Source: VXYL01 sp965200375 (GTDB taxonomy: Bacteria; Pseudomonadota; Gammaproteobacteria; Pseudomonadales; Azotimanducaceae). From it: a DNA stretch of 64,000 bases. The notes beneath the pieces are model-generated. The model was given only the letters and a program-made list of their open reading frames with translations, was not told the origin of the DNA and did no database searches. The position numbers were made by a program, and so were the translations under genes. Location: the NCBI GenBank assembly GCA_965200375.1, contig OZ241353.1, positions 3,162,001-3,226,000 of the forward strand, written 5' to 3'. Below are positions 26,456-35,324 of the stretch, piece by piece. Each line of letters begins with the position of its first letter. Within the stretch, counting starts at the first letter, position 1.

Positions 26456-27424
26456 CTATGCGTACACGTCTTCGAGCAGCGTTGCCGGATCCGGCGGCGG
26501 GCTCTCCTCGGCGAAGGCGATGCCGGCTTCCACCTCGGCCCGCACCTCGGCGTGGATCGCCTCGGCGTCCTCCTTGGCGAGCACGCCGAGCTCCGCAAGA
26601 CGCGCTTCGAACATGTGGATGGGGTCCCGCTTCCGCCACTCTTCGAGCTCCGCGTCCGTGCGGTAGGCAAGCCCCATGCCGCGTACGCCCACATGGTCGA
26701 AGAAGCGGTAGGTCTTGGCTTCCAGCAGCGTCGGCCCTTCGCCGCGCCGCGCCCGTTCGATGGCGGCGCCAGCGGCCTCGTACACCGCCACCGCGTCCAT
26801 GCCGTCCACCACCACGCCGGGCATGCCGTAGCCGGCGGCGCGGTCCGCCACGTCCACGATGGCCTGGTGGCCGGCCTGCGGCGTGTACTCGCCGTAGCCG
26901 TTGTTCTCGCACACGAAGACCGCCGGCAGCTTGTACAGCGCCGCCATGTTGGCCGCTTCGTGGAAGGAACCCTCGTTGCTGGCGCCGTCTCCGAAGAACG
27001 AAACCGCTACCCGGTCCGTGTTGCGGAACTTGGTGGAGAAGGCCGCGCCGACGGCGATCGGCGGCCCGGCGCCGACGATGCCGTTGGCCCCCAGCATGCC
27101 CAAGGCCATGTTGGAGATGTGCATGCTGCCGCCCTTGCCGCGGCAGTAGCCGGTGGCGCGCCCGAACAGCTCCGCGAACATGCGGTCGAACTCGCCGCCC
27201 TTGGCGATGAGGTGCCCGTGGCCGCGATGGGTGCTGGTGATCCAGTCGTCGTCCGAGAGATGCACCATCACCCCGGCGGCCACCGCCTCTTCGCCCACGT
27301 ACAGGTGCAGGGCGCCGGGGATCTTGCCGGCTTCCGCCAGCCGCCCGGCCTCGGTCTCGAATACGCGGATGCGCACCATGCGCCGATGCATGTCGCGCAG
27401 CGCGTCGTCGTTCGGCTCGCTCAC
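26456..27424 (-). CDS. acoA: Acetoin/2-oxoacid dehydrogenase E1 alpha subunit
   Basis: The 322-residue protein has the thiamine-diphosphate motif FFGDGASNEGSFHEAANMAA ending in ENNGYGEYT, plus HRGHGHLIAKG and GGSMHISN. It decarboxylates or cleaves the substrate and passes the acetyl unit to the E2. The GTG at 27424 has GGGAGGGA upstream and gives the standard N terminus (MSEPNDDALRDMHRRMVRIR). It is the first gene of the operon acoA-acoB-acoX-acoC. The 166 bases to the divergent RraA-like gene should hold both promoters; no sigma54 site, the usual signal of aco operons, was seen. Confidence 0.92.
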   Translation of the reverse strand: MSEPNDDALRDMHRRMVRIRVFETEAGRLAEAGKIPGALHLYVGEEAVAAGVMVHLSDDDWITSTHRGHGHLIAKGGEFDRMFAELFGRATGYCRGKGGSMHISNMALGMLGANGIVGAGPPIAVGAAFSTKFRNTDRVAVSFFGDGASNEGSFHEAANMAALYKLPAVFVCENNGYGEYTPQAGHQAIVDVADRAAGYGMPGVVVDGMDAVAVYEAAGAAIERARRGEGPTLLEAKTYRFFDHVGVRGMGLAYRTDAELEEWRKRDPIHMFEARLAELGVLAKEDAEAIHAEVRAEVEAGIAFAEESPPPDPATLLEDVYA

Positions 27425-27590
27425 CGCGTCCCTCCCAGGCGCATGCGATGCCCCGCAGTGTAAAGCATGGCTGCCGAGACGGCCGCGAGGGGGTCCGGCG
27501 GTTCCTTCGCGTCCGCCTGGGCTACACTCGCTGCGAATCCGCCCTTCGGGGCCATGCCAAGCCGCCCTGCGGCGCGAACCGGAGAACCCC

Positions 27591-28283
27591 ATGGCCGACC
27601 ATCCCGCGGCGCTGCTCAAGCAGCTGGCCACCATCGACACCCCCACCGTCTGCAACGCCCTGGAAGTGGTGGCCCCCAAGCGCCGGGGCTACGGCTACAC
27701 GGTGGAACCCCTGGTCTGCACCCGCCCGCAGCTGGGCGCAATGGTCGGCTACGCCCGCACCGCCGCCATCCGCGCCCAGCATCCGGCGGACCCGCGCCCC
27801 AACCCCGGCGACTACTACGACTACATCGACAACGGCGGCCCCAAGCCGGCGATCTCCGTGATCCAGGATCTGGACGGCGACGCCCGGGGCTACGGTTCGT
27901 TCTGGGGCGAGGTGAACAGCAACATCCACAAGGGCCTCGGCTGCCTGGGCGTGATCACGGACGGCAGCGTGCGGGACCTGCCGGACGTCGCCGAGGGCTT
28001 CCAGATGCTCGCGGATCGCATCGGTCCCTCCCACGCCTTCGTCCACGTCGTCTCCTTCGGCGGCGCGATCAGCGTCTGCGGCATGAGCGTGAACGACGGC
28101 GATCTGGTCCACGCGGACCAGCACGGCGCGGTGGTGATTCCCCACGACGCGGCGGACAAGGTGATGGACGCCGCAGCCGCCATCGCCCGCCGCGAAGCGG
28201 TGGTCATCGAGGCCGCCAAGCGGCCGGGCTTCAACGTCGACAAGCTCAAGGCCGCGCAGGGGAGCGCGGCGGAAATCCACTAG
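27591..28283 (+). CDS. RraA-like / HMG-CHA aldolase family protein
   Basis: The 230-residue protein has the RraA/dimethylmenaquinone-methyltransferase-like fold. Signatures are IDTPTVCNALEVV at the N terminus and GCLGVITDGSVRDLPDV, where the Asp and Arg bind the divalent metal and substrate carboxylate in the aldolase members. VNDGDLVHADQHGAVVIP follows near the C terminus. Members include 4-hydroxy-4-methyl-2-oxoglutarate aldolases and RNase E regulators; this one looks more like the enzymes. The ATG at 27591 follows GGAG by six bases. It is 43 bases from the PhyH gene in the same direction, so they may form an operon. Confidence 0.85.
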   Translation: MADHPAALLKQLATIDTPTVCNALEVVAPKRRGYGYTVEPLVCTRPQLGAMVGYARTAAIRAQHPADPRPNPGDYYDYIDNGGPKPAISVIQDLDGDARGYGSFWGEVNSNIHKGLGCLGVITDGSVRDLPDVAEGFQMLADRIGPSHAFVHVVSFGGAISVCGMSVNDGDLVHADQHGAVVIPHDAADKVMDAAAAIARREAVVIEAAKRPGFNVDKLKAAQGSAAEIH

Positions 28284-28326
28284 CGCACCTCGGCACTGCG
28301 CGAACGGCCGACAACGAGGAGCAGCC

Positions 28327-29262
28327 ATGCAATTCGGCGAGTTCAAGAACACGCAAGCCTTCAACGGCACCTTCAAGCGCGTCCGCGAGCTGGGCTTGGA
28401 GAAGCACGTCTTCGAGCTCGACTCCTACGGCTTCACGGTGGTGCCGCCGGCGCAGGTGGCGGAGCGCGCCTTTTTCGAACGGCTGCGGGAGACGGTGCTG
28501 CGCCTCTGCCGGGAACGCACCGGCATCGAGTTCCGCCTGGATCGCAACGGCGGCTTCGGCGACTACAGGGCGCAGCCGCAGACCGACGGGCAGTTCCTGC
28601 TGTACTACCTGTTGATGGCGGATCGGGTGTTCGAGGAGTGGGTGCTGAACCCGACGCTCTACACCCTCGTCGACTACCTGATGCGCGGCCAGCAGCAGCT
28701 TTCGAGCCTCACCTCGTTCGTGAAGTGGAAGGGCGAGCGCAAGACGCTGGGCCTGCACAGCGACTGCCCGCCGGACCGGGACGGCCGCCTGCCGGCCTGC
28801 TCGGACGTCGCCAACGCCGCCTACTGCCTGACGGACTACACCCTGGACAACGGCGCTCTCGCGATGGTGCCGGGCAGCCACAACTGGTGCCGCCAGCCCC
28901 GGGCCGGGGAGGGCGAGAACTCCGCGGTGCCGGTGGAGGCCGAGGCCGGCTCGCTGGTCGTCTGGCACGGCAACACCTGGCACGGCGCCTTCGAGAAGAA
29001 GACCGACGGCCTGCGCCTGAACGTCACCAGCTACCACTGCCACCGGCGGCTGAAGAACCAGGAGAACTACCAGTGGCGCGTCGGCCAAGAGATGCTGGAC
29101 CGCAATCCCCCGGAGTTCGCCCGGCTGGTGGGCGCCGACGACCACATGGGCTGGGACGAGAACGGCCCGGACTACTCGCGGCTCGCCAGGCACGGCACCC
29201 CGGAGGCGAAGGCGCGCTTCGAACGGGCGCGCCGGGCGAGGACGCGGGCGGACGCGGCCTAG
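28327..29262 (+). CDS. Phytanoyl-CoA dioxygenase family protein
   Basis: The 311-residue Fe(II)/2-oxoglutarate dioxygenase has GLHSDCPPD (HxD iron ligands), GALAMVPGSHNWCR, and GSLVVWHGNTWHGAFEKK (distal His) followed by LRLNVTSYHCHRR for 2-oxoglutarate binding. It differs strongly from the PhyH protein at 4.9-6.1 kb and lacks its extra N-terminal domain. A GAGGAGC Shine-Dalgarno lies six bases upstream of the ATG. The substrate is not evident. It follows an RraA-like aldolase gene. Confidence 0.88.
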   Translation: MQFGEFKNTQAFNGTFKRVRELGLEKHVFELDSYGFTVVPPAQVAERAFFERLRETVLRLCRERTGIEFRLDRNGGFGDYRAQPQTDGQFLLYYLLMADRVFEEWVLNPTLYTLVDYLMRGQQQLSSLTSFVKWKGERKTLGLHSDCPPDRDGRLPACSDVANAAYCLTDYTLDNGALAMVPGSHNWCRQPRAGEGENSAVPVEAEAGSLVVWHGNTWHGAFEKKTDGLRLNVTSYHCHRRLKNQENYQWRVGQEMLDRNPPEFARLVGADDHMGWDENGPDYSRLARHGTPEAKARFERARRARTRADAA

Positions 29263-29322
29263 CGCAAGGACGGGACAGGGCTAGGGGGTTCGGCACGCCC
29301 GCGCCGAGAGCCGAACGCCCTT

Positions 29323-29820
29323 CTAGGCTTCCATTGCGTCCGCGGCCTCCAGCGGCAGCGCGGTCCGGCTGACCACGCACCGCAAGGCGGCGAGGGATTC
29401 CACCCGCTGCACGCCCGGGAGCTGCGTCAGCTTGAGGTCGCACAGCCGGTTGTGCGTGTGCATATCCCGCGTCACCAGGCGAACCACGTAGTCCCATTCG
29501 CCGGTCACGGCCTGGCACTCCATCACTTCCTCGATGTCCTGCACGGCCTTGTCGAACGCCACCAGGGCGTCGTGCTCGTTGGACTTGAGCTTGACGATCA
29601 CGAAGATGACCTCCGGCAAGCCGGCGCGCTCCTCGTCCACGACTGCCGAGTAGCCTCGGATCACGCCCGCGGCTTCCAGCCGAAGCCGCTGCTTGCGGCA
29701 GCCGGATGCGGAGAGATGCACCCGTTCGGCGAGTTCGGCGTCCGTAAGCGCACCGTCCTCCTGCAGCAGGCGCAGAAGGCGGCGGTCCGTTCGGTCCAGC
29801 GTTGGTCGGCGGTTCGACAT
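29323..29820 (-). CDS. Lrp/AsnC-family transcriptional regulator
   Basis: The 165-residue protein has an N-terminal winged HTH (LDRTDRRLLRLLQEDGALTD, AELAERVHLSASGCRKQRLR, LEAAGVIRGYSAVVD) and a C-terminal RAM ligand domain (VMECQAVTGEWDYVVRLVTRDM). It should respond to an amino acid or similar small molecule. The ATG at 29820 gives the canonical start; an ATG at 29847 adds nine residues. It is divergent from the RHS gene across 148 bases, so that gene could be under its control (inference from position only). Confidence 0.9.
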   Translation of the reverse strand: MSNRRPTLDRTDRRLLRLLQEDGALTDAELAERVHLSASGCRKQRLRLEAAGVIRGYSAVVDEERAGLPEVIFVIVKLKSNEHDALVAFDKAVQDIEEVMECQAVTGEWDYVVRLVTRDMHTHNRLCDLKLTQLPGVQRVESLAALRCVVSRTALPLEAADAMEA

Positions 29821-29968
29821 GTTCCTCGTCCGCGGCGGAGCCGTCATGGGCGGTCAAACGGTACGAAATTCGCCCTAGATTACGGCAATCGACCAAGAGA
29901 TGGGTAAGAAAACGCACTCCGGACCGCGCTAGCGTGTGGCCAGTGGAACGACCCGAATGGAGGTCGAG

Positions 29969-32506
29969 ATGGCGCAAGGCATCAAATTCCTGCACTTCGC
30001 CGCGCTGCCGCTGGCAGCCGCGTTGACGCTGGCCGGCAGCGCCGGCACCTCGGCCGGCGACAAGCCGGCGGGCGCGGCGGACCCCGCTCTCGAGAGCTAC
30101 CTGCCGCTGGTGGCCGAGTTCGACCTGCGCCGGCGCGTCAACGTGCTCTTCCCGAACCCGCAGACGCTGTTCGACGGCCTGCAGGTGGGCTTCGTGAACG
30201 TCGCATCCGGCAACCTCACCTTTGTGCGCCGGGACCTGGTGACCCGTGCCAACGGGCCCCTGGTGTTCGGCCGGGTGTACGACTCCCGCCTGGGAGGCGA
30301 CGGCAGCTTCGGTCCCGGCTGGCGGCTGTCGCTGGCGGAAGAACTCGTCGTCGGCGAAGGCAGCGTCGCCTACGTGGACCGCTCCGGCGCGCTTCGGCGA
30401 TTCGTCGTTGGCATCGGCGGCTACGTGCCGGCGCGGCCCACGCCTCGCCATGCCGGCACCCGCATCGTCGTCGGCGAGAGCGAAGCGACGGTATTCGACG
30501 GCGACGGCAGCAAGCGCACCTTCAAGCCGTTCGCCGGCGCCGGGCAGCCGTGGCCCATCGCCAGCGTGGAAACGGGCCCTCGGCGCGTGGACTTCCGCTA
30601 CCGGGACGGCCGGCTGGCGGCCGTCGTCCACGGCGCCCGGACCATGTTCCACATTCGCCGCGACGCTGCCGGCCGGATCCTCCAGGTCTCCGACGACCAC
30701 GGCCGCTCGGTGCGCTACTCCTACGACTGGGCGGGGCGGCTCAAGGACGTCTACGACGTGGCCGGGAACCTCTGGTGGCACGAGTACGACGCGAACGGGC
30801 GGCTGGTGGCCGCCATCGGCGCCAACCGCCAGCCCTACCTCGAAGTCCGCTACGACGCCAAGGGGCGGGTGCAGCAGTCGCGCACGGGACGGGAGTACGC
30901 GTTCGACTACCAGGCGGGCCGCACGCTCGTCACCGAGGGCACGGGCCAGAGGCACGTCTTCGAGCGCAACGCGGGCGGCGCTACCGTGGGCTTCCACTCC
31001 AGCACCGGCGTGCGCTGGCGCGCGCTGCTCAACGCCAACAACCGGGTGAAGGTGCTGACGCTGCCGGACCGCACGCTGGGCTACGACTACGACGGGGCCG
31101 GCCGGATCACGATGGTGGAGGAGATCACGGACTCGGGCAGCAGCCGGCAGGACTACGTCTACGACGGTCAAGGACGCCTCGCTGCGGTGCGGTCCTTGGA
31201 CGGCGAGGAACTGCTTGCCGCGAGCTACGGCGCCCGGTCGGTGGGCCTCTCGGAGCACGGCATCGGCTTCGACTACGAGCTGACGCCCGCCGGCAGGATC
31301 GCCGCGGTGTGGAACCGGAACGTGCGCTTCGACGCGGACTACGACAGCAGCGGGGACCTCGCGGCCCTGCACCACAACGGCTACTCGGTGCGCTTCGAGC
31401 GCGACGCTCTGGGCAGGATCGTTGCCACGACGTACCCCTCCGGCCAGCGCAGCCGCTACTTCCACGATCTCGTGGGCAACCGCCAGCTGGCCGAGTTCGG
31501 CGGCGGTTCGGTCGCCTACCGCCACGATCCCGCTGGCAACATCGTCGCCGCGGAAATCCGCGAACGGGACGGCACGGTCAGGAGGCAGACGACCACCGTG
31601 GGACCCATGAACCGCGTGGAACGCATCGCCTACGAGCCGGGCCGCTCGCTCGGCATCGAATACGACCGGATGGGCCGTCCCGTCGCGTTCGACGATGCCG
31701 TGCAGCGCGTGGCCGTGGAGTACGGCGCGGACGGTTCCGTGAGCCGCCTGAGCCTTGCCGCCACCGGCGAGGCCCTCGAACTCGACGGCCGCCAGCCGCC
31801 CGGCGTCCGCACGCTGGCGGAACGGCGCCTGGCGGTGTTCTCCGGCGACGTGCTCGGCGCCGCGCACCCGGTCTACGGCCCGGTGCGCTTCGCGGAGACC
31901 ACCTTCGACGCGCTGCCGCTGGACGCGGCGGAGACCGGCGTTCCCCGTCTGGCCGCCGCCCGGGACCTGTTCGCCGCCGCCCTGCCGCTGTTCGCCGGCA
32001 GCTTCGACGCCATCGTCAGAAACTTCGAGAAGCCCTCGAACCCCGTGTTCCAGCCCGCCGAGTACCGCTCCACCAACTGCTGCGTCCCGTACTCGGGGGA
32101 GACCTGCGGCCCGGACGGGCCAGGGGGACCGGCCGGTACCGCCCCGAGCTTCACGGCCACCGTGAACAGCGTGGATGCATGCATGCGCAGGGCCGACGCG
32201 CGTGTGCGCGCCATCACGCCGCATCAGATCCAGTACAACCTCGCTGGCTTCAAGAAGCCGCAGTGGCTAGACAACGAACATGCCCGAGCTGATATCCGGA
32301 GGTTGAGAGGAAAGCTACGGTACTACACGGCCCTCAACATCTCGCGGATCGAGGCGATGGCGGAGGAGCAAGGCAAGTCGGTTCGGGCGGCAATACGCGA
32401 GATTCTGGCGCACGAGTACGGTCACCACATTCGCCTGACGGAAGACGAACGTATTGCGGATTTCGTTGGGGACATGATTCTCAATCGAACCGGGAGTTGC
32501 GCCTGA
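29969..32506 (+). CDS. Secreted RHS/YD-repeat protein with C-terminal zinc-metallopeptidase motif
   Basis: The 845-residue protein has a signal peptide (FLHFAALPLAAALTLAGSAG), a DUF6531-like entry (VNVASGNLTFVRRDLVTRANG, RVYDSRLGGDGSFGPGWRLS) and at least ten YD repeats such as YDWAGRLKDVYDVAGNL and YDGAGRITMVEE over residues 200-600. The usual RHS auto-cleavage motif (PxxxxDPxG) is missing. After a Cys-rich linker (STNCCVPYSGETC) the last ~100 residues contain EILAHEYGHHIRLTEDERIA, an HExxH zinc site with a likely third ligand in DERIAD. This suggests a polymorphic-toxin-like layout with a protease warhead. The ATG at 29969 has GGAGG five bases upstream. It overlaps the next gene by one base (TGATG). 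Confidence 0.85.
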   Translation: MAQGIKFLHFAALPLAAALTLAGSAGTSAGDKPAGAADPALESYLPLVAEFDLRRRVNVLFPNPQTLFDGLQVGFVNVASGNLTFVRRDLVTRANGPLVFGRVYDSRLGGDGSFGPGWRLSLAEELVVGEGSVAYVDRSGALRRFVVGIGGYVPARPTPRHAGTRIVVGESEATVFDGDGSKRTFKPFAGAGQPWPIASVETGPRRVDFRYRDGRLAAVVHGARTMFHIRRDAAGRILQVSDDHGRSVRYSYDWAGRLKDVYDVAGNLWWHEYDANGRLVAAIGANRQPYLEVRYDAKGRVQQSRTGREYAFDYQAGRTLVTEGTGQRHVFERNAGGATVGFHSSTGVRWRALLNANNRVKVLTLPDRTLGYDYDGAGRITMVEEITDSGSSRQDYVYDGQGRLAAVRSLDGEELLAASYGARSVGLSEHGIGFDYELTPAGRIAAVWNRNVRFDADYDSSGDLAALHHNGYSVRFERDALGRIVATTYPSGQRSRYFHDLVGNRQLAEFGGGSVAYRHDPAGNIVAAEIRERDGTVRRQTTTVGPMNRVERIAYEPGRSLGIEYDRMGRPVAFDDAVQRVAVEYGADGSVSRLSLAATGEALELDGRQPPGVRTLAERRLAVFSGDVLGAAHPVYGPVRFAETTFDALPLDAAETGVPRLAAARDLFAAALPLFAGSFDAIVRNFEKPSNPVFQPAEYRSTNCCVPYSGETCGPDGPGGPAGTAPSFTATVNSVDACMRRADARVRAITPHQIQYNLAGFKKPQWLDNEHARADIRRLRGKLRYYTALNISRIEAMAEEQGKSVRAAIREILAHEYGHHIRLTEDERIADFVGDMILNRTGSCA

Positions 32507-33873
32507 TGTCCATGCGCAGCGGGGTGGCGCTGGCCGCTCTTTTCTGGGCAGGCCTCTGCACGGCCGAACCGACGGCGGGCGCGGGCTGCGAGTACGAGAG
32601 CGAGCACTGCACCGACATCCGCGGCGGCCTCTCCAGCGCCTGCATGGCCGAGCTCGACAGGCGCTATCTCGACGCCGAGGTTCGATACGCTCGGCCGCCG
32701 AAGCGCGGGGAATGCGCGGCAACGCTCGACGACTCCAGGAGTTGGTCGCCGCTGCCGGCCCGTGGCCGCATCGTCTGGAGAGACCTTTTCGGGGACCCGT
32801 TGGCGTTGCGCCGGGCGGTGGCGGCAGCGGCCGGCAAGCCGCAGTGCCAGGCGATGGCCGGCGAAGCGCGGCATGCTCTGCGCGAGGCCTGCGCGGCCGA
32901 CGCCTTCGCCCGGCTGGCGTTGCTGCACCGCACCTGCGGCGGGGTTCTGGCGTGGGACGCGAGCCCGGACCTCGCCGCGGAGTTCGACGTGAGCGCCGAG
33001 AGCTTCATGGACCCATGGGACCGCCGCTCGTTCGGGGATCGACCGGTGGAGGCCGAACGCCAATTCGCATGGCGCGTGGCGCGGTGCCGCAGCGTGCCGA
33101 AGGAAGCGCTGAGACGGATCGAGACAGTGCAGCCGCCCCCCCTTGGCTGGGGCCGCAGGTTCCGCCAGCACCGTGGGCTCGGCGCCATTGCGGCGCGTCT
33201 GGGCAGCGTCTGGGCCATCGCGCAGCGGGGCCAGACGGCCGAGGAGGTCAACGCGACAGCGAGGGCGAACATCGGGCTGGCGTACTTGGGGCGTGCGAAC
33301 CTGGAGGACGACCCGGCGCACAGGCTCGCGTTCCTGCTGGTCGCCAGGGAGCACGACTTGCGCCGCGACAGCCCGCAGATCGATTGGAGCGAGCTGCCGC
33401 TGGAGTTCTCGGAAGGAGAAATACAGGCGGCAAGGCCCGTCGCCGAGCGGCTGCTGCGCGAGGGCTGGCAGCCGCTGCCGGAACCTCGGGAGAAGGCTCT
33501 CGCCTGGCCGTGGGCCATCGCTCCTCCGGTGGTGGCGACGCGGTACATCGCCCGCCGCTACGACCGCCATGGCAACGTCCGCTGGGTCTACCCGAACGGC
33601 GCGGAGCATTGGTTCGGGCCCGATGGTTCCACTGAGATCGACTACGTGAACGAGTGGGGGGAACGGCTGCTCTTTGAGGGCCATCCCCAGATAGCCACGG
33701 CGGGCCGCGTGGCGCGCCGGTGGACCGACGAGGCCGGCAACGAGCGCTGGACCGACGAAGACGGCCACGAACACTGGGTGGACGACGACGGCGCAGAACG
33801 CTGGGTGGACTGGAGCGGCACCGAGTGGGTGCTGCTGCCGATCGGCGTTCCTCTGCCGGAGGACGCGGAGTGA
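32506..33873 (+). CDS. Secreted tryptophan-repeat protein A, first of four paralogs
   Basis: The 455-residue protein has a signal peptide (MRSGVALAALFWAGLC within the first 25 residues). The central domain carries blocks shared by all four paralogs: IVWRDLFGDPLALRRAV, LREACAADAFARLALLHRTC, FAWRVARCRSVP, AARLGSVWAIA and AFLLVAREHDLR. The C-terminal 110 residues contain VRWVYPNGAEHW and then four nine-residue units of the form W-[TV]-D-x2-G-x-E-x, ending GTEWVLLP. No catalytic motif or known family is recognised. ATG at 32506 overlaps the RHS stop by one base, so translation is coupled to the RHS protein, which suggests an immunity or helper role (inference). Confidence 0.75.
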   Translation: MSMRSGVALAALFWAGLCTAEPTAGAGCEYESEHCTDIRGGLSSACMAELDRRYLDAEVRYARPPKRGECAATLDDSRSWSPLPARGRIVWRDLFGDPLALRRAVAAAAGKPQCQAMAGEARHALREACAADAFARLALLHRTCGGVLAWDASPDLAAEFDVSAESFMDPWDRRSFGDRPVEAERQFAWRVARCRSVPKEALRRIETVQPPPLGWGRRFRQHRGLGAIAARLGSVWAIAQRGQTAEEVNATARANIGLAYLGRANLEDDPAHRLAFLLVAREHDLRRDSPQIDWSELPLEFSEGEIQAARPVAERLLREGWQPLPEPREKALAWPWAIAPPVVATRYIARRYDRHGNVRWVYPNGAEHWFGPDGSTEIDYVNEWGERLLFEGHPQIATAGRVARRWTDEAGNERWTDEDGHEHWVDDDGAERWVDWSGTEWVLLPIGVPLPEDAE

Positions 33874-35321
33874 GCGGCGCCTCGAAGACGGCACTTGGGG
33901 CCTGCCTGTGGGCTGCCGCGTGGCTGACGGGTTCGGCGGCAACCGATGCCTGGGGCAATCCGCCCTCCAACCGTCCGCCGTTTGCGGGTTGGGTCGCTGT
34001 GGCGCCGGTCTTGGAGATCGAGCTGAGCCGCTTGTGCAGACCGCTTTGGGGAGAGATGTCTGCCAGTTGCCTGGCGGCCTTGGACGGGCTGTACGCCGAC
34101 AGGGACGTGACGCGCAACTGGCATTCGTCGCCGTTGCAGGATCCAGCGGCGGGACCCCGACGGCTTTGGGTGCCGTTGCCGATCTCCGACCGCGTCGTCT
34201 GGCGCGACGTGTTCGCCGATCCGCTGAGTCTGTGGCGTGCCGTCGACGAGGCCGCGGCGAAGGAGCAGTGCCGAGCGATGCAGGGCGAATCCCGGCACGA
34301 TCTGCGCGATGTCTGCGCCGCGGATGCTTTCGTGCGGCTGTCCGTCCTGCACCGCGCATGTGGACGGATTCTCGAATGGGACGGCAGCGAACACCACGAC
34401 GGCTGGGCCGTCGAGTGGGAGTGGGAACGTCAGGCCCTGAACGAGAACCCAAGAGACGGCACCGATCCCGCCAAAGCGAAAGCGACGCTCGCCGAGAGCG
34501 AGCTGCACTTCGCCTGGCGCTTGCGGAAGTGCCGCCTGGTGCCGGCCGCGGCCATGGCGCGGGTGCTCGCTCTTCGCCTGCCGCCGCATCAGTTGGGTCG
34601 CCACCAGCACACCGAGCTGCTGCATGTTGCCGCCCGCTTGGGAAGCCCTTGGGCGAACACGCAGGCCGGCGCAATCCCCGAGGACGTGAACGCCACCGCC
34701 GCATGGGATCTGCCGCTGGCGTACATCCGGCGAGCGGCAGGCGCGGCGCTGGGGCACAACGCATCGGCGTCGATGTACCTGCCGTATCTGCTGGCGGCCC
34801 GGGACTACGATTTGCGGCTCCAAGCACGACTGGAGTGGGGCGGATTGGAGGGGCAGTTCTCCGAAGCCGGGCTGAACGCGGCCCACGCCACGGCGCTGCG
34901 GATTCTCGAGGACGGCTGGCGGCCGATGGCGGTGCGCTCGGACCGGGACGTCACATGGCCCTGGACCGTCGCTCCTCCCATCGTTGAGACCAGATTCATC
35001 CGTCGACGGCTGGACGGCGACGGCTCGGTGCGCTGGGTGTACGAGGGTGGCGGGGAGGAGTGGTTGGGCGACCGCGGGCTCAGCCACGTCCTTGGGCCGG
35101 ACGACACCGAGCTGGTCGTGTACGGGGCCAGCCAAGTCGGCGATCGCCACAAGCCGAGGCTGCGAACTTGGACCGACGAGGCTGGCCACGAGCGCTGGAC
35201 GGACCAGGACGGCCTCGAACACTGGGTCGACGACGACGGCACCGAACGCTGGGTGGACTGGGATGGTACGGAGTGGGTGCTGCTGCCGATTGGAGTTCCC
35301 TTTCCCGCGAACCCGGAGTGA
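33870..35321 (+). CDS. Secreted tryptophan-repeat protein B, second paralog
   Basis: The 483-residue protein starts at a GTG overlapping the stop of paralog A by four bases and has a signal peptide (ACLWAAAWLTGSAATDA). Shared blocks are CRPLWGEMSASCLAALDGLY, VVWRDVFADPLSLWRAV, LRDVCAADAFVRLSVLHRAC, FAWRLRKCRLVP and LPYLLAARDYDLR. The tail has VRWVYEGGGEEW and four units (WTDEAGHER, WTDQDGLEH, WVDDDGTER, WVDWDGTEW) ending VLLPIGVPFP, almost the same as in A. The 3' ends of A and B are also very similar at the DNA level, pointing to a recent duplication or gene conversion. Function unknown. Confidence 0.75.
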   Translation: MSGASKTALGACLWAAAWLTGSAATDAWGNPPSNRPPFAGWVAVAPVLEIELSRLCRPLWGEMSASCLAALDGLYADRDVTRNWHSSPLQDPAAGPRRLWVPLPISDRVVWRDVFADPLSLWRAVDEAAAKEQCRAMQGESRHDLRDVCAADAFVRLSVLHRACGRILEWDGSEHHDGWAVEWEWERQALNENPRDGTDPAKAKATLAESELHFAWRLRKCRLVPAAAMARVLALRLPPHQLGRHQHTELLHVAARLGSPWANTQAGAIPEDVNATAAWDLPLAYIRRAAGAALGHNASASMYLPYLLAARDYDLRLQARLEWGGLEGQFSEAGLNAAHATALRILEDGWRPMAVRSDRDVTWPWTVAPPIVETRFIRRRLDGDGSVRWVYEGGGEEWLGDRGLSHVLGPDDTELVVYGASQVGDRHKPRLRTWTDEAGHERWTDQDGLEHWVDDDGTERWVDWDGTEWVLLPIGVPFPANPE

Positions 35322-35324
35322 GCG

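Noticed and set aside
29024..32224. 1066-codon open frame antisense to the PhyH, Lrp-region and RHS genes
   Set aside because: It is antisense to clear protein families and has the composition of a GC-rich shadow frame.
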